Source of the DNA: CAVYGM01 sp963768025
GTDB lineage: Bacteria; Bacteroidota; Bacteroidia; Cytophagales; Spirosomataceae
Assembly: GCA_963768025.1 (NCBI GenBank)
Contig: CAVYGM010000026.1
Location: 248,001 to 312,000 of the forward strand
Reading direction: 5' to 3'
Length of the DNA stretch: 64,000 bases
The first letter of the stretch is position 1; each line of letters starts with the position of its first letter. Made by a program: the position numbers and the translations under genes. This document shows positions 26,815 through 37,584 of this stretch, in pieces. Under the pieces are notes generated by a model that saw only the letters and a list, made by a program, of their open reading frames with translations, was not told where the DNA came from and searched no databases.

Positions 26815-28128
26815 TTAAATGGATGAATTGTCGAAATCGAATTTTTTGGAGGCCAGCATTTCCGTTTTTGGATTAGCGGTGTTCATGGCTTCCATGCGTC
26901 CCATAATTTTTTCCTTAGTTCCCAGGAATGCCGTCAGATTATCCCGGTTAATGGCTTCCGCCTGAGGTAGCTTTTCTTTTAGAGCATCCACCTGCTGGCC
27001 ATTTTTCCAAAACCTGAAGCAAAGGTGAGGACCAGTAGAAAGACCGGTACTTCCTACGTACCCGATGGTTTCTCCCATTTTTACCTGAGCTCCCCTGCGG
27101 ATACCCCTGGCAAAGCGGGACATGTGCAGGTATTGGGTTGTGTAGGTTTTGTTATGTCTGATTTTTACATAGTTGCCGTTGCCTCCGCTACGGCCAGCTT
27201 CAAGTACCACGCCATCTCCAACCGTTCGAATAGGTGTGCCATTGGGGGCCGCAAAGTCGGTTCCGAGGTGAGCCTTGAAAAGCTTCTGCACCGGATGAAA
27301 TCTACTTTTGGTAAACCGGGAACTAATCCGGCTGTACTCAACCGGCTCTTTCAAAAAAGCTTTTTTCAAACTTGAACCATCCTGGTCGTAATAGCTGAAT
27401 CCATTCCCCTGGTCAAAGCCAATGGCATAGATAGATTCCCCCTTACTTTCAAAATAGGCAGCTTTCAACTTGCCGATCTCAATGGTTTTTCCATTCACCT
27501 GCTTTTCCTCATAAATCAACTTAAAGGCATCACCAGGTTCAATACGGTTTAAATCCAGGCGCCAGGCGTAGATATCGGCCATGGCATCAACCAACAACGC
27601 CGAACCACCCGCATCCATAATGGATTGGTAAAGCGAACCCTGAATTTCGCCGTACAAGGCGCGTTCTACGGTTTCTATTTCCCGTTGGTGAAGAGAAACC
27701 CGGAGACTGTCACGGAGATCGTAAATTATGTAATCTACGTCGTTGGGTTCATAAATAAAGTATCGGGCGGTTTGGGTAGGGTCGGTGGTATGTAGTACGG
27801 TGTAAGGATGATTTTGGCGCAAATTCCTTACATCCACACTAGCTTTTGCCTTTTGGGTAAGGTTTTGGATGGCCGTTATATCAATATTGTAGTCAGAAAG
27901 GATCGAGGTTAGCGTTTGGCCGGAATTGACAACTCCTTCTACAATTTTTAGGGAGTCCGTGGCTATACCAAATACAACGGGAGCAGGGGGAGGTTTAGGA
28001 ACTGATTTAACCTTTGAAACTTGGGTAGGTCTTTTAAAAACTTCGCTAAAATCAATGATGAGCGATTGGGCGGCGGTAAAAATAACAATAGAAATTACGG
28101 CTGCGATTAGGGTCAGTCGTCTTGACAT
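26815..28128 (-). CDS. M23 family metallopeptidase (LytM-type)
   Basis: A 437-residue cell-wall peptidase-like protein with an N-terminal membrane anchor (LTLIAAVISIVIFTAAQSLI), an OapA/LysM-like region and a C-terminal M23 domain. The zinc-binding HLGTDFAAPNGTPI (HxxxD) and the QYLHMSRFA histidine are intact. The usual HxH motif reads GPHLCFRFWKNG, so the second His, normally a zinc ligand, is Cys. This variant occurs in a Bacteroidota subgroup and may still bind zinc. It probably trims peptidoglycan cross-links during growth or division. A TACTTTTG promoter box lies at 28178-28185. Confidence 0.9.
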   Translation of the reverse strand: MSRRLTLIAAVISIVIFTAAQSLIIDFSEVFKRPTQVSKVKSVPKPPPAPVVFGIATDSLKIVEGVVNSGQTLTSILSDYNIDITAIQNLTQKAKASVDVRNLRQNHPYTVLHTTDPTQTARYFIYEPNDVDYIIYDLRDSLRVSLHQREIETVERALYGEIQGSLYQSIMDAGGSALLVDAMADIYAWRLDLNRIEPGDAFKLIYEEKQVNGKTIEIGKLKAAYFESKGESIYAIGFDQGNGFSYYDQDGSSLKKAFLKEPVEYSRISSRFTKSRFHPVQKLFKAHLGTDFAAPNGTPIRTVGDGVVLEAGRSGGNGNYVKIRHNKTYTTQYLHMSRFARGIRRGAQVKMGETIGYVGSTGLSTGPHLCFRFWKNGQQVDALKEKLPQAEAINRDNLTAFLGTKEKIMGRMEAMNTANPKTEMLASKKFDFDNSSI

Positions 28129-28177
28129 CGGCTACTTTTTGGTAAAAAAATGAGTGATAACTTTATGCTCTAACGCA

Positions 28178-28185
28178 CAAAAGTA
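28178..28185 (-). promoter_or_regulatory. Bacteroidota -7 box for the M23 peptidase gene
   Basis: TACTTTTG on the minus strand, 49 bp upstream of the start at 28128; matches TAnnTTTG. No -33 element was identified. Confidence 0.35.
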
Positions 28186-28385
28186 GGACTAAATTCCACC
28201 AAATAAAATAAAAATTTGTACAATAATCTGTTTGATAATTAGTTACGGAAACCTTTGACTGAGATATTAGTATTAAATTAGGATAAAACAAAGGTGAGAT
28301 TTAGTAACATCCAAGTTTGGATTTGCCACAAAATCCCACCTCTTTCGCTTCAATAGCAGTTTATCAACCGTTCAGAGATATCCTG

Positions 28386-31113
28386 TCACAACCCAATCAA
28401 CCACCCCACATACACCACCCGTCCTATGGCCGCTGAACCATAGGCCGAGATGGCATTGGCATTGGTGAGGTTAGTACCTCCCAAACGCAAGGTGCTTTTA
28501 AGTGAGGTGATCTGATACCCTACCTGAGCATCCAAAGTACCATACGCCGGAATAGTGCCTTCGTCAAAAGGCATAAAGAAAGTATAGCCCGTTTGGTAAC
28601 GGTAGTTTAGGCTGTATACAAATTGCCGGCGAACCCCATCCAGTCCCAGGTTTACTTTGTGGGTAGGAGTATTGAATCCGAGTATCAGGCCGGGTACATC
28701 GTCCTCATTGATATGTGCCCAGGTGTAGTTGCTGTACAGATGGAGACGTTGAGGCGTATAGTAGTCGGCGGCGAGTACGACCCCCTGGGTACGTACCGCC
28801 TTTTCGGCATTGGCCCATACCTGGATTAAACGACCGCGGGTGCGGTCGGTGGCGGGTTTGGCAAAATCACCGGTTGGGGTAGGTGAGGGTACCCCGGCAA
28901 CGGGCAGGCCGTCTTCACGGCCATAAAACCGCAGCGTGCCGATAAAATCCTGGTAGCTCGACCGGTAGTAGCTGGCATCAAGGTACAGGCCTTTGAGTAC
29001 CTGAGCCTTGTAGCCAATTTCCCAGGTGTTGACCTGCTCGGGAGAAAGGTTTTTGATGGTTTGGGGTTTAAGAAAATTTGGATTTGGCTGGCCGTTGGGA
29101 AGCGTTGACACCGCATTTAGCCCTAAAAAACCCTTGTCAATATTTCCCTGTACCAGTAACGTTCCGAAATCCAGGTAGATATACTGATCCAGCTGAGCGG
29201 GTTGCCGGTAGGCCTGCGCGTAATTCAGGCGGAGGTTGTGCTGCCGGTTTTCACCCAGGGAAAGTACCCCTGAGAGTCTCGGAGAAAAGCGGGTACCGAA
29301 ATTTCGGAAATTATCAACCCGTCCGGCAAAAGCGACCCGCAGACGGTCATTCAGCAGATCCTGGCGGATTTGGCCATAGGCTCCTCCTTCGTAGTTGAGG
29401 ATCACGTCACGGGTTTGTACTTCGTTGGTGCCGGGCTTAATGGGGGATTTATCCCCATCGGCCAGGAGGGTACCCGCCGACCGCAGACTATGCCTACGAA
29501 ACGACGCCCCGGCCACCACATGGGTACCTGGGGGCAATCTGCCATTCTTTCTGGGTACTCACATCCCAGAAACGCGCCGTATTGGCAAAAGCCGCTCCCC
29601 GCACGGTTCGGGCCCCGTTGATTTCGATGGTACCTACGCCACTCACAATCTGACGGCGCAAGTCTTCAAAGGCTTTGCTGGTGGTAGGTACCATCACCCC
29701 CGAAGCTACCTGGGTGGCAAGTCGCTGGGCTTCGGCAACGCCGAGATTGCCGGGGATCGCCTGGCTGAGCGTGTAAGCCGAGGGTATGGTACCTTCGGGG
29801 TTCACACCGTAAACACCCGGCAGCGTAGCGTTGGCACCCAGACCATTGGTACGGGCCGCGGCGAACACCTGATTCCAGAGGGCCACGTAGTTTTGGCCGT
29901 AGGTGGGGAAGCGAGTACCGTTGAGCTGGGTACCGGGGGCCATCACGCTCCCCATAATGCCGTTGCCGAGGGAGCTCAGGTCGTAGGCCTTTCCCCCGTA
30001 GTCGAACATAGTATAGGCCCGCACAAACCAGCTCTTGCCGGATAGCTCGGCGCGGTGGAGGTCGTACTGCATAGCACGTTGGGCGTAGCGGCTACTGCTC
30101 TGGAAAATGCCGTTGCTGAACGTGTATCGGTATTCGTACACTAGTTTGGTCCGGTCATTCAGCTTGAAATGCACCGAAGGGTTGATCCTGAAATTCCCTG
30201 CCTTATAGCTATTGCCAAGAATCGTAAACAAGTCCCCCGGTGCTTTGGCCCACAGCAGGGAGGCCTCCGAGTAGCCCGGCGCGTAAATACGGTACGGGTT
30301 GCCATTGTTGAGGGCGGTGAGGGAAGGCGTACTAACGGTGGTACCCACATCCCCGTACCGGTTGATGGCGTTCCAGCCCAGCGGCGACCCTTCCGCATTG
30401 TTGGCGGGGTCGGCGCCAGCCAGGCCGCCCGAGGTAACCCGCTTGATCGCGGCCTCGCTGGACCCAATGAATTCGTCGGCCGAGAAATAGTTAGCGTTGA
30501 TTTTAAAGGCCAGTTTAGAACCGATCGTCTGGGCGTAGCGTACCTGTAAATCAATCAGATTGCGGCTGCCGCCCCGCAGCGAAGCGGTCAATCCCGGTGT
30601 TTTGAAAGGGTCTTTGGAGTGCATCAGGAGTACTCCGTTGAGAGCATTGGAGCCGTACAGCGCCGAATTGGCTCCGTGTACCAGATCCACGCTTTCCAAG
30701 TCCAGGTCCGAAATACCCACCCAGTTGCCGTAGTAGAGCGAAGCTGTTGGGGAGGTTACGTCCACGTAGTCGGCGAGTTGTACTACCCGCTCGGCTTTGT
30801 TGCTGTTGAACCCCCTGGTGCTAAAACTCGTGATAAGCCAGCTCGACTGGCTTACATCAATTCCTTTGTATTTGGCTAGTCCCGAAATCAGATCATTGGA
30901 AGCGGTTCGCTGTAATTGGAGGGCCCCGATGTGCTCCACGGTGACGGGGCTTTCCATCACCCGCTCGGCGGTTCGGGATGCCGCCACGGTGATTTGGTTT
31001 AGGGTACCCCCATCCCGACTGGCGGTTGTGTCGGCCTGGGCCAGGACGGGTTGGAAACTAAATGAGGCAATAGAAAAGGAGATAAAAAAGGAAATGTAGT
31101 AGTGAATTTTCAT
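28386..31113 (-). pseudogene. TonB-dependent receptor, one frameshift
   Basis: The locus encodes an outer-membrane receptor of about 905 residues. The first piece has the signal peptide (ending FQPVLAQA), a TonB-box-like segment and the plug domain (SFSTRGFNSNKAERVVQLAD, VHGANSALYGSNALNGVLLM). The second frame gives the rest of the barrel (FAGRVDNFRNFGTRFSPRLS ... LGGTNLTNANAISAYGSAAI). The break is at about 29515-29530, in a G/C-rich stretch. There is no N-terminal carboxypeptidase-like domain and no SusD beside it, so siderophore, vitamin or peptide uptake is more likely than glycan uptake. The start at 31113 is supported by a TATCTTTG box at 31138-31145. Confidence 0.85.
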
Positions 31114-31137
31114 AGGTAAATCGATTGTTTCGAGCGC

Positions 31138-31145
31138 CAAAGATA
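31138..31145 (-). promoter_or_regulatory. Bacteroidota -7 box for the TonB receptor gene
   Basis: TATCTTTG on the minus strand, 24 bp upstream of the ATG at 31113; an exact TAnnTTTG match. Confidence 0.45.
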
Positions 31146-31200
31146 GATACTCTTCCTATCAGTTAGTACATTTGAACTATCTACTGAACCCATTTGGCGT

Positions 31201-32990
31201 ATGAAATACCTGACCATAAAGTCCTCCCTTTTCCTCCTACTATCGGCCATACTCTGGTCGGAACCTACCTTTTCCCAAACCACTTATTGCAACCCTATCA
31301 ACCTAGACTACGGCTACACCCCCATCCCCAATTTTTCGGAATGGGGTCGCCACCGCGCCACGGCAGACCCGGTTATTGTGAATTACAAAGGAACTTTCTA
31401 TCTGTTTAGTACCAATCAGTGGGGGTACTGGCACAGCAAGAATATGTCAGACTGGACGTTTCATTCCCGGCGTTTCCTGCGGCCCTGGAATGATGTGTAC
31501 GACGAGCTATGCGCCCCTGCCGTTGGAATTGTGGGGGATACGATGCTGGTTTTTGGCTCAACCTATACCGGTGAATTCACCATCTGGATGAGTACCAATC
31601 CCGAAGCTAACGACTGGAAGCCCTTGGTGGAGCGCTTCGGCATCGGCGGCTGGGACCCGGACTTTTTTACGGATACCGACGGTCGATTCTACATGTACAA
31701 CGGATCGAGTAACCGCTACCCGCTCTACGGTATTGAGCTGAACCGGAAAACCATGGAGCCTATCGGTACCCGCAAGGAGGTATACCTGTTGGAAGGGTGG
31801 CGGTACGGTTGGCAGCGCTTCGGCGAGCACATGGACGATACCTTTCTGGATGGCTTTATGGAAGGGGCCCACATGACCAAGCACAACGGCAAGTACTACC
31901 TGCAATACGGCGCGCCGGGCACGGAATCCAGCGGCTATGCAGATGGCGTGGCGGTGGGAGAGTCACCCCTGGGTTTTTTCAAGAATCAAAGTGATCCACT
32001 GAGTATGAAGCTGGGCGGATTTGCAAGAGGGGCAGGGCACGGGGCTACGTTTCAGGACAATGATCAGAACTACTGGCACGTTTCGACGGTGACCATTAAT
32101 CGCAAAAATAATTTTGAACGACGTCTGGGTATCTGGCCGGCGGGTTTTGATCAGAATGATGTGATGTGGTGTGATACGGAGTATGGGGATTATCCGCATT
32201 ATTTGCCTTACAGAATAGCTGAATTGTCTAATAAGGGGAGCATTCTACAAAGGACGGGCGGGCCGCCCGTACCACATTTACGGGGTGGATGCTGCTCAAC
32301 TACCAGAAACCGGTGCGGGCTTCTTCGGCATTGGGTGGATACCAGCCTAATTTGGCCGTGGATGAGGATATCAAGACGTATTGGAGTGCCAAAACGGGTA
32401 ACAAGGGCGAGTGGTTTGAAACGGACCTGGGCGAAATAGCTACTGTAAACGCCGTACAGATCAACTACGCCGATCAGGATGCTACCTCATTGGGAAAAGT
32501 TACGGATCAGTACCATCAGTACATCCTATACCAATCCAAAGACGGCAAAAAGTGGGAGGTACTGGTGGACAAATCAGACAATAAAAAGGATGTACCCCAC
32601 GACTACGTCGAACTGCCCAAGCCCGTTTCTACTCGCTTTCTGAAACTGGAAAATGTCCACATGCCGCAGGGAACATTTGCGCTGAGTGGCTTTCGGGTGT
32701 TTGGCAAAGGAGCCGGGCCAAAGCCGGAGGCAGTGAAGCAGTTTATGGTACTACGCACCGAAAAAGACAAGCGCAGCGCCTGGATTCGCTGGTCGCCGGT
32801 AGATGAGGCACAGGGCTACACCATCCGCTACGGTACCCATCCCGACAAGCTCTACAACAACATTATGGTACTAACCCACAACGAGTACTGGTTCAAGGCC
32901 ATGGACTCCAAGGCTACTTACTACTATACCATCGAGGCCTTCAATGAGAATGGTATTTCGGAACGGTTTCCGCTGGTGAAGGTGGAGTGA
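31201..32990 (+). pseudogene. secreted GH43-like glycoside hydrolase with discoidin and FN3 domains, one frameshift
   Basis: After a signal peptide (LFLLLSAILWSEPTFS) comes a five-bladed propeller like GH43/GH117-type enzymes: the catalytic-base region RATADPVIVNYKGTFYLFST, then WDPDFFTDTDGRFYMYNGSS and FMEGAHMTKHNGKYYLQYGA with the likely acid Glu. The first frame holds to about 32250. The second frame resumes with FTGWMLLNYQKPVRASSAL, a discoidin (F5/8C) carbohydrate-binding domain, and a final FN3 domain (AWIRWSPVDEAQGYTIRYGT). The break coincides with the GC-rich inverted repeat ACGGGCGG-G-CCGCCCGT at 32254-32270. Expected activity is on arabinose-, xylose- or galactose-containing glycans. 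Confidence 0.82.
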
Positions 32991-33086
32991 GGGGGATTAA
33001 ATTAGGGTTATTTTTAGTTTTTTAAGTCGAAACATTGCGTCTCTGCAAACATTATAAAAACAAGCACATTTCATTCCAACGAGTTA

Positions 33087-33662
33087 CTACTGTTTCAGGT
33101 AGGTTAGGGCAGGGCCAACTCGTTCAAAGCCATGGCTTTTCCTGAATTCATTTTGTTCATCAATGGACATTTTGGCCAAAACTCCGTCACTAGCGGCCTT
33201 GAAATAGTCTTCCATTTTACCCGCTGGCTGAAAGATCATCAAAAGCCTGGCTTCCCCCTCACTGGTTTTTGCCCAGGCGTGGGGTACTTTTCTGGGTCCG
33301 AAAACACTATCACCTGCTTTGAGTAAGAAGGTTTCATCTCCGATTTTAACCATAAACTCACCTGAAAGGACATACCACCACTCGTCCTGATCATAGTGAA
33401 CATGTTCAGACGGACCTCCTTTTTTTCTTCTGATTGATTCAAACACATATAAATCAGAGTCGGTGTCTTTGCCTGAAATTTTACAATCAAACGTATCGCC
33501 TTCAAAAAGGCTAATACTTTTCCCGAAGCGATCTTTTCCCGCATTTACTTTAAACCCTTTGTTAACTCTAATCCTTTCTCTTGACTTAGCGTACATAGAA
33601 AACGGAACTGTTACTAAAGTGCCGACAGCTAGGCATATCTTAAAAAAGTTAATTCGTTTCAA
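33087..33662 (-). CDS. secreted cupin-domain protein
   Basis: A 191-residue protein with an N-terminal signal peptide (FFKICLAVGTLVTVPFSMYA). It has one cupin domain with both conserved motifs: GGPSEHVHYDQDEWWYVLSG (His-x-His ... Glu metal site) and FGPRKVPHAWAKTSEGEARL (third His). Periplasmic single-cupin proteins of this kind are sometimes quercetinase- or dioxygenase-like; no reaction can be assigned. Base composition is more AT-rich than the genes to its left. Confidence 0.85.
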   Translation of the reverse strand: MKRINFFKICLAVGTLVTVPFSMYAKSRERIRVNKGFKVNAGKDRFGKSISLFEGDTFDCKISGKDTDSDLYVFESIRRKKGGPSEHVHYDQDEWWYVLSGEFMVKIGDETFLLKAGDSVFGPRKVPHAWAKTSEGEARLLMIFQPAGKMEDYFKAASDGVLAKMSIDEQNEFRKSHGFERVGPALTYLKQ

Positions 33663-34189
33663 AGTCTTGGTGTTTTTAAATAGAACGTAGAAGTTGTAAA
33701 CAGATTAATGCTGTGAGATACTAAAGCAAGAGCTGGAAGTGTTCAATGACTCTTTTAATTGGCATATTCTTGTTTAGATAGAGACAAAAAGCACAAGTGA
33801 AGATAATTTCAATAAGCCCTTTCTGGGATCCTTTCTCCCGGCCAGGTCTGATCTGATATATAGTTGGCACACGCAGCTTTAATTCTGTTATGAATATACG
33901 TCAAATTTAAATCAATCATACATTCACAGGTAATTATATTGGGGAAAGTCCCCCTCCAACGCCCGAATAACTGGGCATAGTTAATTAAAGACAAATTTTA
34001 GTCGAAGTAGTTGATATTCAAGGTTAGGTAAATTTGCATTCCAATATTCAAAAGGTCCTAATGTTTGAGTTCATGGATTACAATTTTATCAGATAGTACA
34101 TAGGGGCAACGATCGGTAGCATATAGGACAAGGTTGGAGTTATTTTCTTAGCATAATAGCTATGGAGAAAACTCCAACGACGTCACCAA
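33663..34189. other. gene-free AT-rich intergenic region
   Basis: 527 bp with no supported gene. A 61-codon frame at 33809-33994 on the minus strand shows no recognisable feature. Confidence 0.4.
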
Positions 34190-34648
34190 TTATTCTAATG
34201 TAAGAGGATTAATTTTTAGGGAAAGTTTATCATTTTTATTCCAGTCGCCGGGATATCTTAAATTAAGTTCCAATAGTCCTTGCGTACGGATTTTACCCGA
34301 AGTTGCAATGATGTAACTCCCGGGGTTATTGGCCGGAAAGGGAGCAACGGAGCCAAGCATTTCTTTCTTCTCTCCCTCAACATAATAAAGATCAAAGGAA
34401 ATAGCTACCTGAGCAGGGTTCACGATCTCCTTTACCGTTATACGAACAAACTTTTTATCCTCTATTTTTTCTTTCGCCCCTATCGCCTGCCTGAACGAAG
34501 TATTCGACAAATCAATACTATATATTGAATCTGAAGTAGGCACCGTTACCACGTTTGAAGGTATTTGGCTTTGCGTTTTTTGCTGGCAGCAAACAGTGAG
34601 TAGGCCATACATCATTAGTATCAAACAATTTAAGAACCGGTATAGCAT
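34190..34648 (-). CDS. small lipoprotein next to tyrosinase
   Basis: A 152-residue protein with a lipoprotein-type signal (LILMMYGLLTVCCQQ, Cys at about 20-21) and one small beta-rich domain containing SIYSIDLSNTSFRQAIGA and GSYIIATSGKIRTQGLLELN. The family is not recognised by name. It starts 27 bp after the end of the tyrosinase gene on the same strand. Similar small proteins accompany tyrosinases in Bacteroidota, so it may be an accessory or chaperone-like factor; that role is inferred from position only. Confidence 0.7.
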   Translation of the reverse strand: MLYRFLNCLILMMYGLLTVCCQQKTQSQIPSNVVTVPTSDSIYSIDLSNTSFRQAIGAKEKIEDKKFVRITVKEIVNPAQVAISFDLYYVEGEKKEMLGSVAPFPANNPGSYIIATSGKIRTQGLLELNLRYPGDWNKNDKLSLKINPLTLE

Positions 34649-34675
34649 TTGTTTGCAGTTTAAATCTGGTTAAAG

Positions 34676-36133
34676 TTATCCATCTTTTTGGCTCTGTATC
34701 CGAACGGGTGTAATGAGTAACTCAATTTTATTTAGACGCAAAACAGCGTCCTGCATGGCAACCGTTTCATCATTTGGCACTGCCACCAGATTAAGCGTAA
34801 TTTCTGTGCCATCCTGTAATTCCCCGCTGTTGCGAAGCCGTTCAATAGTGGGAGTCACATTCACAAGAAACCTTGGCTGGTGAGCAGCATGTGAGCCGTG
34901 ACCCGGGGTTTCGGTTCCAAAAAAAGCAAAGCTACCGGCATAGTGCACATCCTCAGTAGAGGTATTACGATCCGCATTTGGTGCATTTACAAATACTCTC
35001 ACGAAGAAATCACTTGTCGGTGGAAGGCTCGCATACTCAATGCTAGCAAAAACGGTCTCTCTTGCTCTATCGGTATTAATTAACTGAGAAATTTCGCTCA
35101 CTGGCACGGCGGTGCGAACAACAAAGGGTTTCGTTAGACTCACTATGGCCGTGTCGATGAAATGATAACGTTTTTTGATCTCGAACTTTACGTCAGCACC
35201 TTTTCGAACGCGCTCTTCAAGATTTTTGAATTCTGCCGCGCTCTTTTCAGCAACAGCGTCATTGCTACCAATTGCACTGCTCTCGTACCGGTAACTGAGT
35301 ATTGGCATCAGCACAGTGGCTAATGCAGATGTTTCGGTGGGGTTACCATCCTTATCCACGAAATGTGTCCAATTGGTATTTAACCATGCTGAATCGTTGG
35401 TATTGTCGTTGTTCATTTCTAGGTTCCATTTGGCCCAACAATAGTCGATCATGCAATGATGCATCCAAAAAAGCGGGTCCATGGCTGAACCAAACCCACC
35501 GAAGTCGCCGCCTGTCCATGTATGCACGCGGTTATGAGGTGTGCCTTCGATTTGCGAACTGAAAGAAAAGAAATTGGTATCGGAGAAAATAGTATTCAGG
35601 GTGCCACTGGATACCTGGGTTTGGCCGGCCATGGTGGGGCGGGTGCGGGGCATGAATAAAGCGCTGCTTGTATCGAGGAATGCACTATGGATAGCAGGAT
35701 CCTGGTTCCAGTTCCAGTAAGGCAACCCGAATGATTTTTCGCCAGTCAACTCCTGGCAAATACGTTCGAGCCAAACAAGGTATGCGCGGTGCCAAGAAAA
35801 GAAATGATTAGTTCCATGGTGACAGAAATTGAAGCCAACGTCCTTTGTTCCATGAATGGTGGCCTGGGCCCTCCATCCGCGTGGATCAGAGGCATTGGCA
35901 GCAGACCTCGCCTTCATCAGTTCAACTGCCTCGCGGTAAATTGCAATTGCATTGTCTACTTCAGGGGAACCAGTTCTTAGTCTCCTGCGTACGGGTCGGT
36001 TCTCTATCTGCTTTTGGCAACCTTCACACCCGCCGAACATAATACTAGCTATTAGTCCAACGCTGGTCCATCCAATTCCCCTGATAAAGATGCGACGATC
36101 CATTCGGGATGGAGAGAGATTTAAATTTTCCAT
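34676..36133 (-). CDS. Tat-exported tyrosinase-family copper oxidase, probably lipid-anchored
   Basis: A 485-residue type-3 copper protein. CuA ligands are in NFCHHGTNHFFSWHRAYLVW and CuB ligands in GTPHNRVHTWTGG and DPLFWMHHCMIDYCW. The N-terminus has MDRRIFIRGIGW (Tat-like RR) followed by a hydrophobic stretch and MFGGCEGCQ, which looks like a lipobox, so the mature enzyme may be an exported lipoprotein. The C-terminal 200 residues form a beta-sandwich domain as in plant polyphenol oxidases. It should oxidise phenols or catechols to quinones. It is paired with a small lipoprotein gene. Confidence 0.9.
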   Translation of the reverse strand: MENLNLSPSRMDRRIFIRGIGWTSVGLIASIMFGGCEGCQKQIENRPVRRRLRTGSPEVDNAIAIYREAVELMKARSAANASDPRGWRAQATIHGTKDVGFNFCHHGTNHFFSWHRAYLVWLERICQELTGEKSFGLPYWNWNQDPAIHSAFLDTSSALFMPRTRPTMAGQTQVSSGTLNTIFSDTNFFSFSSQIEGTPHNRVHTWTGGDFGGFGSAMDPLFWMHHCMIDYCWAKWNLEMNNDNTNDSAWLNTNWTHFVDKDGNPTETSALATVLMPILSYRYESSAIGSNDAVAEKSAAEFKNLEERVRKGADVKFEIKKRYHFIDTAIVSLTKPFVVRTAVPVSEISQLINTDRARETVFASIEYASLPPTSDFFVRVFVNAPNADRNTSTEDVHYAGSFAFFGTETPGHGSHAAHQPRFLVNVTPTIERLRNSGELQDGTEITLNLVAVPNDETVAMQDAVLRLNKIELLITPVRIQSQKDG

Positions 36134-37101
36134 AAGTGATTTTTGGGGTAAGTAAATGAACTAGATCCTAACCTGTGTTCGAATTCTTGTCACGGAAATA
36201 AGTAAAAGGCCAGAGATAGACCAAATGAAAAATGCTGCTCCATGGAAATTCTCATTTTAAATTTACGCCATTGTTTATACGTGCATAATAAATTGTCAAA
36301 TATCCTTTCTGCTAATCGAAGGGGTTAAAGTATTGTTCTTGTGGCTATTTTGAACTACACGTATACTATCACTTACTTTTTGAATAAATGGAAATTCATG
36401 AACAGCATTTCTCACCTCACACAAATCTATTAGCCGAAGCGGTTGTACAACGTAGGGTGGGTAGATATGATCGCTAAACTTCCAATTTGGCCAGAATAAT
36501 AAAATACTCCACGAGGGTAGCCATTTATTGTGGTTTTGGACTACCTCGGAACCCCCCGATATAGGTACCAACCGGTTCCGAAATTAATCAAAAACTGTTC
36601 GTACGCAGTCCCCATCACTATTGCTTCGCAAATACGAAACATGCGAAAGTTTGATCGTACTTTTTGTATTCATTTGAACTAGGCTAACAATGCATGGTTT
36701 TTAGATCCCGCAATTATTCGCGAAGATGAAATTGAAAAGGTCAAACTTTACATAGCAAACACTTTATAGCGTTGTCCATTCCCTCCCTTAGAATGTATAG
36801 GCCATTTAGCATAAGAGTAGGCACCGTCCTAAATAGGTAATGGTGTACATACGCCAGGTAGCAACCACTTTTATAACACTGTGGACTGTAAAAATTCTGA
36901 CTGAAATTTATTTATTTTTCTCCATTCCCCTTTTACCGTTAAATAAGATTTTAACGGTATTGTTGATATAATTGGAAATATCTTTCCATCCGGATGCCCG
37001 GGAAGCGTGTTCCAGGTATTACTGACTGGAAGGCAGGGGGCATCAACTCCGGTTTTTCAATCGGGAGGTATCAGTTAGTCAAGAAGGAATGAATAGGGCT
37101 G
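36134..37101. other. long gene-poor AT-rich region
   Basis: 968 bp upstream of the tyrosinase gene. A 91-codon frame at 36296-36571 (minus) is unrecognised and is not called. A clean dyad TACCGTTAAA / TTTAACGGTA at 36934-36959 (6-bp loop) lacks a T-run and may be an operator-like site rather than a terminator. Confidence 0.45.
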
Positions 37102-37584
37102 CTACTTTTGCGGGGTTGCCATCAACTCGGCCGATCCAAATAGTACCGAGAACTGCTTGCACCAAATGAGTACCTGCTTGCGGTCATTCACCATGGCATT
37201 GTCAGGCAGAACAAGGTAAAAATTACCGGTATTTTTCAGCTCGGTCAATTCAATGAAATTGCGGGCACCGGTGGTTTCTGACAGGTATATCCGCAGGTCG
37301 GGTCCGGCATCGGTTTTAAAAGCCTCGAACACTAGTGTGTAGGCGGTTCCTTTTTTGTAAAGCTTGGCGGTACCCGAAGTAGGATGGGACCCATTTTTGA
37401 AAGTACCCTGAGAAACGAGCGTATAGGTAGAAGGATCGAAGGCAGTTCCACTGCCCGAATTATTCCCGGTGGTACCTCCCGGAGTAATATTTACATTATC
37501 GGCCGGTATAAGTTCTTCTTTATCGCAGGAAGACAAGGCCACTAGGGCAAATACAAACAAGATGCTTTTAAGGACATTTTTCAT
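37102..37584 (-). CDS. DM13 domain lipoprotein
   Basis: A 160-residue lipoprotein. It begins with a type II signal (LKSILFVFALVALSSCDKEE, Cys at about 20), has a Gly/Ser/Thr-rich linker, and ends in a DM13 domain with SQGTFKNGSHPTSGTAKLY, DAGPDLRIYLSETTGA and the conserved VLIWCKQFSVLFGSAEL. DM13 is linked to electron transfer or hydroxylase-like DOMON systems in animals; bacterial members are unassigned. Confidence 0.85.
   Translation of the reverse strand: MKNVLKSILFVFALVALSSCDKEELIPADNVNITPGGTTGNNSGSGTAFDPSTYTLVSQGTFKNGSHPTSGTAKLYKKGTAYTLVFEAFKTDAGPDLRIYLSETTGARNFIELTELKNTGNFYLVLPDNAMVNDRKQVLIWCKQFSVLFGSAELMATPQK

Noticed and set aside
36296..36571. 91-codon minus-strand frame upstream of tyrosinase
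   Set aside because: No recognisable domain, no ribosome-binding signal and odd residue composition; it lies in a gene-poor AT-rich region where chance frames occur.
36934..36959. Rho-independent terminator
   Set aside because: A good dyad but no T-run on either strand and no gene ending nearby.
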